Below are positions 29,240 through 37,036 of a stretch of 64,000 nucleotides of DNA, one piece after another (the stretch's first letter is position 1; each line of letters begins with the position of its first letter). This stretch comes from Paraburkholderia sp. IMGN_8. GTDB lineage: Bacteria > Pseudomonadota > Gammaproteobacteria > Burkholderiales > Burkholderiaceae. Location: assembly GCF_038050405.1 (NCBI RefSeq), contig NZ_CP150900.1, positions 4,464,001 to 4,528,000 of the forward strand, given 5' to 3'. The notes under the pieces were generated by a model. The model worked only from the letters and a program-made list of their open reading frames with translations. It was not told the DNA's origin and did no database searches. Both the position numbers and the translations under genes were made by a program.

Positions 29240-30597
29240 TACCGGACTTCGACCTTGCTGGCGAAACTGCTGGCACGCACTTCCTTCTCGGCGTCGGCAG
29301 CGGCTTCTTCCGGCGACTTCGAACCCGTCCATGCGGCCTCAAGACCCTTCCAGTAGATGTTCCAAAGATTGCCGAGGTCACTGTCGTTCGGCATCGCGTA
29401 CGCGTACGGCATCAGTCGCTCCGTGGCTTCGGTGGACCAGCGGTCGGCGCGGTAGGCTTCGACGTTCGTCTCCGCCGGGCTGATGCCGAGGTGCGCCGAC
29501 TTGAGCGCATGCAGCGCATTGATGCGCGGCTCGGAAGCGATTTCGATCAGCCTGGCTTCGATCGCCTTCTGCTTGTCGCTGCCCTGTTTCGTGATCAGAT
29601 ACACGAGCGGGTGCGTGAGGGTATTCGCCTTGCCGGTCTTGTCGCCTGCCGGGATCATCGAGTAGTCGACGTTACCGAAGAAATCCTTCAGGCCCTCCTT
29701 GCCCGTGTAGCGCACATAGTGCCAGGTGCCGCCCTGCCAGAACACCGCCTTGCCGGCCGCCACTTCGTGATACCACTGGTCCCACGGCGTGCCAATCATG
29801 TTCTTGCGAGTCACGCCCATCTTCACTGCGTCAGCAAAGAACTGATAAGTCTTGCGGATCGCCTGCTTGTCGAACACGAGCTTGCCGGTCTTCGGATTCT
29901 GCATCTGGCCGCCGAAGCTCACGTAGTACTGCCAGTAGTCAGGGCCGGCCGACGGACGCGGATAGAAACCGTAGCCCGGCGCGACGAGACCCTTGTCCTG
30001 TGCCTTCTTCGCATCGGCGAGCATGTCGTAGAGCGTGTATTCGCCGGACTTGATCTTGCCCGGAAGCGCATCGATCTGCTTGTCGCTATAGCCGATCGCG
30101 CGCAGGCTGCTCCTCCACATGAACATCGTGCGGGCTTCCGCGTCCTGCGGCACGCCATACAGCTTGCCGTTGTACGAGGCAACCTTCATCAGGTTCGGGT
30201 AGATGCCCTTGATCGACGGGGCCGAGGTCTCGAGGTAATCCTCGATCGGCACGATGATGCCCGACTGCGACCACGGTGCGATGTCTTCATGGCCAGTCAC
30301 CACAATGTTCGGCGCGTTGCCCGATTCGGCCGACAGCGTGACTGCCTGCTTGAAGCTGTCCCAGTCGGAATAGCTGCGCTTTTTCACCGTGATCTTCAGA
30401 TGCTCGCCCTTCGCGACGGCCTGCTTCATCAGCACGTCGGCGGCTATTTCGATCGCGTCGGTACGATAAGTGTCGTTCGGACCCGAGCCGCCAGCCACCA
30501 CCGAGATCGTGTAGTCCGCAGCCAGTGCGTGGCCTGCGAACGCCAGCGCGGCAACCATCAGGCCGCGCTTGAAAACCCGCTTCGTCGATTTGCTCAT
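29239..30597 (-). CDS. Extracellular solute-binding protein, family 1 (UgpB-like)
   Basis: 452 residues with a signal peptide (KRGLMVAALAFAGHALA, cleavage after ALA). The mature protein looks like CUT1 sugar/glycerol-phosphate binding proteins (ISVVAGGSGPND ... AWSQSGIIVPIEDYLET ... GVPQDAEARTMFMWRSSL). ATG 30597 follows AGGGGA. First gene of the operon; a LacI-type operator lies 65 bases upstream of the start. Ligand not readable, but the downstream GDPD and phosphatase point to a phosphodiester such as glycerophosphoinositol. Confidence 0.9.
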   Translation of the reverse strand: MSKSTKRVFKRGLMVAALAFAGHALAADYTISVVAGGSGPNDTYRTDAIEIAADVLMKQAVAKGEHLKITVKKRSYSDWDSFKQAVTLSAESGNAPNIVVTGHEDIAPWSQSGIIVPIEDYLETSAPSIKGIYPNLMKVASYNGKLYGVPQDAEARTMFMWRSSLRAIGYSDKQIDALPGKIKSGEYTLYDMLADAKKAQDKGLVAPGYGFYPRPSAGPDYWQYYVSFGGQMQNPKTGKLVFDKQAIRKTYQFFADAVKMGVTRKNMIGTPWDQWYHEVAAGKAVFWQGGTWHYVRYTGKEGLKDFFGNVDYSMIPAGDKTGKANTLTHPLVYLITKQGSDKQKAIEARLIEIASEPRINALHALKSAHLGISPAETNVEAYRADRWSTEATERLMPYAYAMPNDSDLGNLWNIYWKGLEAAWTGSKSPEEAAADAEKEVRASSFASKVEVR

Positions 30598-30661
30598 TTC
30601 CCCTGTCCCTTCAACCATGTCGAGATTGTCCCGGCACACTCGGCATCGCTATCGACCGATG

Positions 30662-30675
30662 TGCACACGTGTTCA
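30662..30675. promoter_or_regulatory. LacI-type operator 1 (ABC operon)
   Basis: TGCACACGTGTTCA, a CG-centred near-palindrome 65 bases upstream of the binding-protein start. Same sequence recurs at 31060-31073 and as a perfect palindrome at 31145-31158. Confidence 0.75.
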
Positions 30676-30967
30676 TAGCGGGCATTATTCGGGCGTTCCG
30701 TGAAAGATTTGTGATAGTGCGCCAGATTTTTTCCACATCCTCCCCAGTACCCGGGCAACGTCCCGGCAGCCATGCCTGTTGACGGGCGATCACGCGGCTA
30801 TCCAACGGCATCCTCCGCAAGTGGATCGATCCGCCACATCGCAACCGGCGCATGCCCCGGAATTCCCGTGTTTTCACGCTGTTTCCCCAAGGTCAATGTG
30901 ATGAGGAATACGATTCATCGAAGATTTCTTCGTTCCTGTCACACACGCTTCATCGACTGACGTGAGA

Positions 30968-31049
30968 CTGCGAACCGTTCCGGAACCGGATCACCTGACG
31001 GCGTCACGCCGACAGGTCGCAGAAAGGGGGCAAACCGCCCCCAATTTTT
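30968..31049 (+). ncRNA. Candidate structured RNA with terminator
   Basis: Outer helix CTGCGA (30968-30973) / TCGCAG (31017-31022) encloses two hairpins: CCGTT-CCGG-AACCGG (30975-30989, one bulge) and a 9-of-10-bp stem at 30994-31003 / 31007-31016 with a TCA loop. This gives a three-way junction. Four bases later an intrinsic terminator follows (GGGGGC / GCCCCC, 31026-31042, then TTTTT). No ORF is associated. Could be a small RNA or a leader with a riboswitch-like fold; I do not recognise a known class. Confidence 0.4.
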
Positions 31050-31059
31050 ACAGCTGTTG

Positions 31060-31073
31060 TGCACACGTGTTCA
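31060..31073. promoter_or_regulatory. LacI-type operator 2 (porin side)
   Basis: TGCACACGTGTTCA, identical to operator 1. Its centre is 85 bases from operator 3, close to eight helical turns, so a looped repressor complex is possible. Confidence 0.75.
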
Positions 31074-31103
31074 GTTTTGACTGAAGAATGCCGTGAACGA
31101 TGT

Positions 31104-31132
31104 GGGGGCGATCGCTTTTTCGCCCCCTTTTT
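31104..31132 (+). terminator. Second intrinsic-terminator-like hairpin ahead of the porin
   Basis: Perfect 7-bp stem GGGGGCG / CGCCCCC (31104-31110, 31121-31127) with 10-base loop and a five-T run. It sits between operators 2 and 3 and points toward the porin, with no gene upstream to terminate. Confidence 0.6.
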
Positions 31133-31144
31133 CTGGCGAAAGAC

Positions 31145-31158
31145 TGCACACGTGTGCA
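31145..31158. promoter_or_regulatory. LacI-type operator 3 (porin)
   Basis: TGCACACGTGTGCA, a perfect 14-bp palindrome about 108 bases upstream of the porin ATG. Probably overlaps the porin promoter. Confidence 0.78.
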
Positions 31159-31265
31159 TATCCGCACGCACGGGGAGCGCACTGCCGGGGTGCAGCCGCA
31201 TCGATGGCTGCGCGCCGCAGGTTTTCCTCCATGAACGACAAAGGGAATCGGGAGTTAAAGAAACG

Positions 31266-32465
31266 ATGAAAAAGTCATGCTTCGCATTGCTCGCGCTCGG
31301 TGCGTTCGGCGCCGCCCATGCTCAGAGCAGCGTCACGCTGTACGGTGTGGTTGACGCCGGCCTCGGCTACACGAGCGGCCAGCGCGTCCTCGTCACCGCT
31401 GGCAAGGCCGGTCGCCCGGCCGTCTATCAGAACAAGCCGTTCTACGGCTTCGTCAGCGGCACGTGGTCCGGTCCTCGCTGGGGCCTCAAGGGTAGCGAGG
31501 ATCTCGGCGGCGGCCTGTCGGCGATCTTCCAGGTCGAAAGCGGTTTCAACATCGGCACCGGTCAGGGCTGGTCGGGCGACCGCCTGTTTGGCCGCCAGGC
31601 CTACATGGGCCTGTCGAGCGCGCAGTACGGCACGCTCACGCTCGGCCGCCAGTACGACCCGATCGTGATGTACGTGGCGTCGATCGGTCCGGGCTCGTTT
31701 ACGACCGGCGTGACCGCCCACCCGGGCGATCTCGACAACGAAGACAACCAGTCGCGCGTCAACAACGCGATTCTGTATCGCACGCCGACCTGGAACGGCA
31801 TGCAGTTCGGCGCGATGTACGGCTTCGGCAACCATGCGGGCAGCGTGAGGTCCGGCAGCTTGTGGAGCCTGGGCGGCAGCTACACCTACGGCCCGTTCGC
31901 CGTCGGCATGGCCTACCTCAATGCGACCAACAACGCCAGCCGTTCCAGTACCAGCACGTGGGACAGCGCGTACGACGGCTCGTTCGGCTCGTCGGTGACC
32001 GAGGGTTTCGCCTCCGCGAGGGACCTGCAGATCATCGCGGCGGACGCGACTTACAAGGTCGGCAACGCGCGCTTCGGCTTGAACTACGGCAATACGCAAT
32101 ACACGCCTGACGGCGACTCCCTGTTCACGCATAAGGAGACGTTCAATGCGGTCGGCGCGAACGCGGAATACAACTTCACGCCTTTCCTGCGCGTCGCGGT
32201 GGGCTACAACTACACACGCGGCGGCAAGATCGACGGCGCATCGGCGCCGGCGTACCACACCGTCGGCGCAGGCGCGTTCTACTCGTTGTCGAAGGCGACG
32301 CAGTTGTACCTGATCGGCGGCTACACGCACGCCACCGGCAAGACGCTCGACCGCTACGGCAATCAGGTCGACGCCACGGCGACGATCGGCGACTTCACGA
32401 GCAGCACGTCGTCGGCCACGCCGACGCAGACCGTCGTTCGCGTCGGCATGCGTCACTCGTTCTAA
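31266..32465 (+). CDS. Gram-negative general porin
   Basis: 399 residues, outer-membrane trimeric porin of the Burkholderia OpcP/Omp38-like family. Signal peptide KKSCFALLALGAFGAAHA, mature start QSSVTLYGVVDAGLGY, many alternating beta strands and a C-terminal Phe (VRVGMRHSF) needed for BAM-dependent assembly. ATG 31266 follows GGAG. Divergent from the phosphodiester transport operon and sharing its operator sequence, so probably the matching outer-membrane entry route. Confidence 0.93.
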   Translation: MKKSCFALLALGAFGAAHAQSSVTLYGVVDAGLGYTSGQRVLVTAGKAGRPAVYQNKPFYGFVSGTWSGPRWGLKGSEDLGGGLSAIFQVESGFNIGTGQGWSGDRLFGRQAYMGLSSAQYGTLTLGRQYDPIVMYVASIGPGSFTTGVTAHPGDLDNEDNQSRVNNAILYRTPTWNGMQFGAMYGFGNHAGSVRSGSLWSLGGSYTYGPFAVGMAYLNATNNASRSSTSTWDSAYDGSFGSSVTEGFASARDLQIIAADATYKVGNARFGLNYGNTQYTPDGDSLFTHKETFNAVGANAEYNFTPFLRVAVGYNYTRGGKIDGASAPAYHTVGAGAFYSLSKATQLYLIGGYTHATGKTLDRYGNQVDATATIGDFTSSTSSATPTQTVVRVGMRHSF

Positions 32466-32556
32466 GCACGACGAAAGCCGGTTCCCACGACCGGATCGTC
32501 ACGCAATCCGGCGCGGCCGCGCACTCGTGCGCCCGCGCCGTCCTCATTCTTGCGAC

Positions 32557-32826
32557 ATGGCCCCGCTTTTCAAACTGCTGACCCAGCCGATCGGCTATCT
32601 CGCCGCGATCTGCACCACGGCCGCGTTCGTGCCCCAGGTGGTCCTGACCTGGCGCACCCGGTCCGCCAAGGGTGTGTCGTTCGGCATGTATGCGGTGTTC
32701 GTCACGGGCATCGCGCTCTGGCTCGCCTACGGCGTACTGACCGGCAACCGGCCGGTGATCGTGGCGAACGCCGTCACGCTTGCGCTCGCGGTGTGCATCC
32801 TCGCGATGAAACTACGCTATGACTGA
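32557..32826 (+). CDS. SemiSWEET-type sugar transporter
   Basis: 89 residues with three helices and the PQ-loop signature: IGYLAAICTTAAFVPQVVLTWRTRSAKGVSFGMY. SemiSWEETs dimerise to move sugars across the inner membrane. ATG 32557 chosen because the first helix begins at residue 11. Lies 91 bases after the porin on the same strand and may be read through from it. Confidence 0.88.
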   Translation: MAPLFKLLTQPIGYLAAICTTAAFVPQVVLTWRTRSAKGVSFGMYAVFVTGIALWLAYGVLTGNRPVIVANAVTLALAVCILAMKLRYD

Positions 32827-33757
32827 AGCCACGCGACCGTTACGCGGATGCTTTTGCGAGCTCGGCCCCCTGTAACCATCAACGCAATGTCCCCAACGCC
32901 CGGTAGCGTCGCCGGTGCCAACTCAATCTGGCCATCTGATAAACACCGGCGACAGCTACCCGTCTTCATGCGCCAGATCAGGAAATCAGCGCTCGCGGCG
33001 GTGCACCTTCTCATTTTTGCGACGTTTTCGGCGCGTACATCCATGACGCGGATGAACACCGCTCTCACTCGCCAGCTGCGGCAAAAACCGGCCTGTCATA
33101 GCACCGAAGTCGACCGGGTTGGTACCGCCGCTTCCGCTCAGGAGCGTTACAGGATTGAAACCGTTTGTGCCGGCATGGAGCTTTGGAGAAACTGCCGTCG
33201 CCCCTGCCTCAAATGCTCGCCTTGGGAAATCGGGGGGTGGCCCGCTATTTGCGTCGGCATGCTACAGACCATCAAGACGCTGCATCGAGCAAATTCAATA
33301 CAGCAGCACAAGCAGTAAAAAGGCAATGCGCGAACCGGGGGAGAACCATGTCCATACACGCCGGCTGCCGTCATGGCGGCTCAGCAATCCGTTTCTTATC
33401 GCCGCGTCGGACCACAGACGCAACAAACCCGTTCGATGACGCTCTGGATAAACGCGTCACAAGGTTGGTAACGCGTCATTCGCATTTCTCGCAGGACGGG
33501 AAACGAAAATACGTCTCGCGTCCTCAACGTGATCTTTGTCACTTAGTCTCTCGCGTCAAGCGCGACGATTGAAAGGCTGGAACCGCGAGCGCTATCAGCG
33601 CGGCGTGATCGCGGTCGACATGGGTGAGGATGGTGTGATGCGCTCGGGGTATCAGGATAGTGCTGCGCAGGGTGCGTTATTTCGAGCGCGCGCCCCTCAC
33701 CGACAGCGAATGAACGGTTGGTTTCTATCCTGCAATCAATTGCAACGGGGGAAAACG
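32827..33757. other. Gene-poor region
   Basis: About 930 bases without a convincing gene. Short frames exist on both strands but lack family similarity, start sites and consistent codon usage. A stretch around 33570-33690 (frame reading RERYQRGVIAVDMGEDG) looks protein-like and could be decayed coding sequence. Confidence 0.4.
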
Positions 33758-33919
33758 ATGGAATTCTTACTTGGCTTTGGAGTGGGGGGATCCTTTGGCG
33801 CGTGCCTTGGTCTGCTGGTCGCAGCAATGCTTCGAGCAAGCAAGGACGACGCGCTAGAGACACGGTTCACGGAGCCGGACCGAGCAGCGCTGTGCAAAGC
33901 CGCAGAGTCGCCGAATTGA
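33758..33919 (+). CDS. Small single-span membrane protein
   Basis: 53 residues (MEFLLGFGVGGSFGACLG...). Residues 4-25 form one glycine-rich hydrophobic helix, with a charged tail ending AAESPN. ATG is preceded by CGGGGGA at about seven bases, a good ribosome site. It resembles small phage/host membrane proteins of the DUF3789 kind in layout only; function unknown. Confidence 0.5.
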   Translation: MEFLLGFGVGGSFGACLGLLVAAMLRASKDDALETRFTEPDRAALCKAAESPN

Positions 33920-34245
33920 CAGTCGAGTCCTCTCAGGAGAACAGGCACGAGGCCGGTCATTCCGAAATGACAACACTTGCTTGGACTGTCACATGGCGAT
34001 GACCGCACGGATGTGATGGAGGACGTTCAGAGGTCGGGCGGCAAGTGGCGTGCCGCGCTCGACTCGCTTGCGCTGAATCGAAACCGAGCCGCTCGCGGGT
34101 AGGTTCGCGCGCCAAGTCAAATGCACCAATTCCACGAGCAATTCTTGGGAAACCGAAGGATGATTGGTATCAGACAGATTGGCAGTTGCGCGGGTACTCA
34201 CGCAGCATCGACTACTTGATTCCCCGCCGCCGAGCCGTCCACTAG

Positions 34246-34365
34246 CAGAAGCTCGCCACCACGATCCAACGCACCGAACCCAAGATCGGCCTCAATGAGC
34301 CGTGCTCGTCTGGCAGCGGCAAGAAATTCAAGAAATACTGCGACGCTGTGGAAACGCGTCACTGA
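34246..34365 (+). pseudogene. Remnant of a SEC-C motif protein
   Basis: In one frame ending at 34365 the sequence reads PKIGLNEPCSSGSGKKFKKY-C, clearly derived from the SEC-C zinc motif (normally IGRNEPCPCGSGKKFKKCC). Two of the metal-binding cysteines have become Ser and Tyr, and an in-frame stop lies at 34243-34245 just upstream. No intact gene precedes it, so this is the decayed 3' end of a SEC-C protein. The stretch 33920-34245 holds no other recognisable gene. Confidence 0.6.
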
Positions 34366-34546
34366 TGCGCCGATAAGGCTGACACCCAATTTTGCGCCAC
34401 AGGAGCCAGGTCACTCACGGCTCGCGAGCAAGCGCCACCTGCCCTTCCCCATCAGTTGAAGAGCAATTTCCTTCAATACACCCCACCCTGTCGCCCGATA
34501 CCGTTGGCCGTCGCAAATCCTGCGCACCCACTTGTCGAGGCATCAG

Positions 34547-35134
34547 ATGACCGTATTACTCTCCATGGCCGCCTTTGCGTTGGCCTCGTCGATCTCACCC
34601 GGCCCAGTCAATGTCGTTGCGCTCAGCGCCGGCGCCCAGCACGGACTCGCCGCGAGCATGCGGCATGTCACCGGGGCGACCGTCGGCTTCACGCTGCTAC
34701 TTCTGCTCATCGGCCTGGGTCTACGTGAACTGCTCGCTCATTTCCCCAACCTGATCACAGTCGTCCGATGGGCCGGCGTCGGCTTCCTGCTTTACATGGC
34801 CTACAAACTCGCCGCCGACGACGGCAAGCTCGGCGCTGACAAGCCCACCCGAGGCCCGTCCTTCGCATATGGCGCCGCCATGCAATGGCTCAATCCGAAA
34901 GCATGGCTCGCGTCGCTGGCCGGCATGGGCGCCTACGCAGCCGACGGCGACGGCAGGCTCGTCTGGCAGTTCACCGTCGTGTACTTCGTGATTTGCTATG
35001 TGTCGATTGCCAGCTGGGCGTATGCCGGTACGTTCCTGCGTCGATACTTGCAGGAACCGAAGCGCGTGAGGCTATTCAATCGTGTAATGGCGGCTTTGCT
35101 CGCCACTAGCGCGCTGTGTCTGCTAATAGCGTGA
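34547..35134 (+). CDS. LysE/RhtB family exporter
   Basis: 195-residue inner-membrane exporter with SSISPGPVNVVALSAGAQHG near the first helix, and AMQWLNPKAWLASLAG as the conserved NPK segment. ATG 34547 follows GAGG. Convergent with, and 39 bases from, the AraC gene that may regulate it. Substrate unknown. Confidence 0.9.
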   Translation: MTVLLSMAAFALASSISPGPVNVVALSAGAQHGLAASMRHVTGATVGFTLLLLLIGLGLRELLAHFPNLITVVRWAGVGFLLYMAYKLAADDGKLGADKPTRGPSFAYGAAMQWLNPKAWLASLAGMGAYAADGDGRLVWQFTVVYFVICYVSIASWAYAGTFLRRYLQEPKRVRLFNRVMAALLATSALCLLIA

Positions 35135-35173
35135 CACGCACAGCAGAACGCACCTCCACGCGCGCCGTTTGCT

Positions 35174-36019
35174 TCAACTGCGATACTGCCCCGGCGTCGC
35201 CGCAACCAGTCGCTTGAAGGTCCGCTGCAAATGCGCTTGGTCGGCAAAGCCGGCATCGAGTGCGACGTCCGCAATCAGACGGCCTTGCCTGAGTTGCGCA
35301 CGGCTGTACTGGATGCGCCGATTGATCAGATATGCATGCGGCGTCATGCCGTAGCGCTTTTTGAACGCGCGGATCAGATGCGAGGCGGAAAGATCGGCTG
35401 CCTTGCAGACCTCCTCCAGCTTCAGCGGACGCGTGCAGTTTTCGGCAATAAATTCAGCGGCGCGCGTGAGTTGGCGGCTGGCATCGTCATCCGGCAAGGG
35501 TGCCGGATTGAGGCTCTGCTGTACTTCAGAAAAGAATGTGACCGCAGCGCTTTCCTTGCGCAAGGTCTCGGCCTCGTCGTCGACGAGAATCGCGTGCAAA
35601 CAGTTCAACCCGTTATACAACGCAGGCGCCGTCGTCATGGTTTGCGAGAAAGCGCGGAACGCGTGGTTGTCGCTGAAACCCAAGTCATGTTGCAGACCGG
35701 TAAGCCACGCGACATCGACATGCAGCATCCGATACGACCAGCGTTCGTCGGCAATCGGATTACACGCGTGCACGTCGTCCGGGTTCATCAAGACAACCGC
35801 ACCGGCGCCGACCCACTCGCGCGCGTTGCGATTCAGATACACACTGCGCCCGCCGGTCACAGCGCCGATCGAGAACGTTTCATGTGAGTGTTTGGCGTAG
35901 CAGACCTGGCGGCCGTCCTCAATGGAACGCGCCTCGATGAATGGCAACGCGTCATCTCGCCAGAACTTCGGTGCAGCAGCACGCTTAGCTGTCGTTGCCG
36001 ATTCCGTCGTCTCGCTCAT
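35174..36019 (-). CDS. AraC-family regulator
   Basis: 281 residues. N-terminal cupin-like sensing domain (YAKHSHETFSIGAVTGG), C-terminal double helix-turn-helix (LKLEEVCKAADLSASHLIRAFKKRYGMTPHAYLINRRI ... IADVALDAGFADQAHLQRTFKRLVAATPGQYR). AraC proteins next to LysE exporters commonly control them; here that is inferred from position. Confidence 0.9.
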   Translation of the reverse strand: MSETTESATTAKRAAAPKFWRDDALPFIEARSIEDGRQVCYAKHSHETFSIGAVTGGRSVYLNRNAREWVGAGAVVLMNPDDVHACNPIADERWSYRMLHVDVAWLTGLQHDLGFSDNHAFRAFSQTMTTAPALYNGLNCLHAILVDDEAETLRKESAAVTFFSEVQQSLNPAPLPDDDASRQLTRAAEFIAENCTRPLKLEEVCKAADLSASHLIRAFKKRYGMTPHAYLINRRIQYSRAQLRQGRLIADVALDAGFADQAHLQRTFKRLVAATPGQYRS

Positions 36020-36146
36020 CTATGCGCTCTCCGATTTTCGCGTCAGCCTCGCTGCGGCGACGCCCACGTATCGTAGCCGTCAAAGACGCCGCCAACAAGC
36101 AAGCTAACGGACTTCGGCGGCACAGCGCATCTGATGTCCAGACGAG

Positions 36147-36941
36147 TTACTTCGGCGTTATGTCGATATTCCCAAGATACTTCGCCGCCAGCGTCTTCAC
36201 CGTGCCATCGGCCTGCACCTTCGCGATCGCCGCATTCAACTGATCGCGCAGCGCGGTATCGCCCTTGCGAATGCCGTATGCAATACCGCTGCCGAGGATC
36301 TTGTCGTCGCGCACCGGCTGGCCGACGAAGGCGTAATCCTTGCCGTTAGGCTTCGACAGAAAACCCGTCTCTCCTGCCGGCGCCAGAACCAGCGTCGCGT
36401 CCAAACGACCCGCGACGAGATCCGTATAGACCTGGTTCTGATCCTGATACGGCACGACGGTGACGCCCGCCGCTTCCCAATGCGCCTTCGCGAACGTCTC
36501 CTGAATCGACGCCTGCAACACGCCAACGCGTTTGCCCTTCAACGATTCGGGGGTCGGCAGCAGACCGCTGTCGCGCTTCGCGATCAGTTGCGTCGGCACG
36601 CGATACACGACGGTGGTGAAATCGATTGCCTGACGGCGCTGCTCGGTCGCGTTCATGGCCGAATTGATGGCGTCGAACTTGCGGCCCTGCAATGCGGGAA
36701 TCAAACCGTCGAACGAAGTTTCGACCCATTTACACGTCATATGCGCGGCGGCGCAGACGGCATTACCGACATCGATATCGAGGCCTTGCAGCTCACCGTT
36801 CGGCCCTTTCGATTCGAACGGCGGGTACTGCGCTTCGAGTCCGAAACGCAGCGTCGATGTATCGGCGGCAATGGCGACAGACGACGCTGCCACCGATGCC
36901 AATGCGCAAGCCAGCGCCAGTAGAGGTTTGAGCAACTTCAT
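36147..36941 (-). CDS. Amino-acid ABC transporter substrate-binding protein (His/Arg/Lys/Orn type)
   Basis: 264 residues, signal peptide LLKPLLALACALASVAASSVAIA. SBP family 3: LRFGLEAQYPPFESKGPNGELQGLDIDVGNAVC, then RKFDAINSAMNATEQRRQAIDFT. The Lys-Arg-Orn-binding-like Phe/Asp/Arg pattern suggests a basic amino acid. No permease or ATPase genes are adjacent, so it either works with a transporter encoded elsewhere or as an orphan receptor. An aminotransferase gene ends 95 bases upstream. Confidence 0.88.
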   Translation of the reverse strand: MKLLKPLLALACALASVAASSVAIAADTSTLRFGLEAQYPPFESKGPNGELQGLDIDVGNAVCAAAHMTCKWVETSFDGLIPALQGRKFDAINSAMNATEQRRQAIDFTTVVYRVPTQLIAKRDSGLLPTPESLKGKRVGVLQASIQETFAKAHWEAAGVTVVPYQDQNQVYTDLVAGRLDATLVLAPAGETGFLSKPNGKDYAFVGQPVRDDKILGSGIAYGIRKGDTALRDQLNAAIAKVQADGTVKTLAAKYLGNIDITPK

Positions 36942-37036
36942 AGCAGGTCCCTTTCCCTTGAATTTATTGTGACGGCGAGCACGCAGCGCGACGATCATAC
37001 TGCGGCCAAAAAAGCCGCCGACTCGTGCAACGCCCA

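Noticed and set aside
33536..33757. N-terminal extension of the small membrane protein to 127 residues
   Set aside because: The extension has no ribosome site and an Arg-rich, non-conserved look; the internal ATG at 33758 has a strong one.
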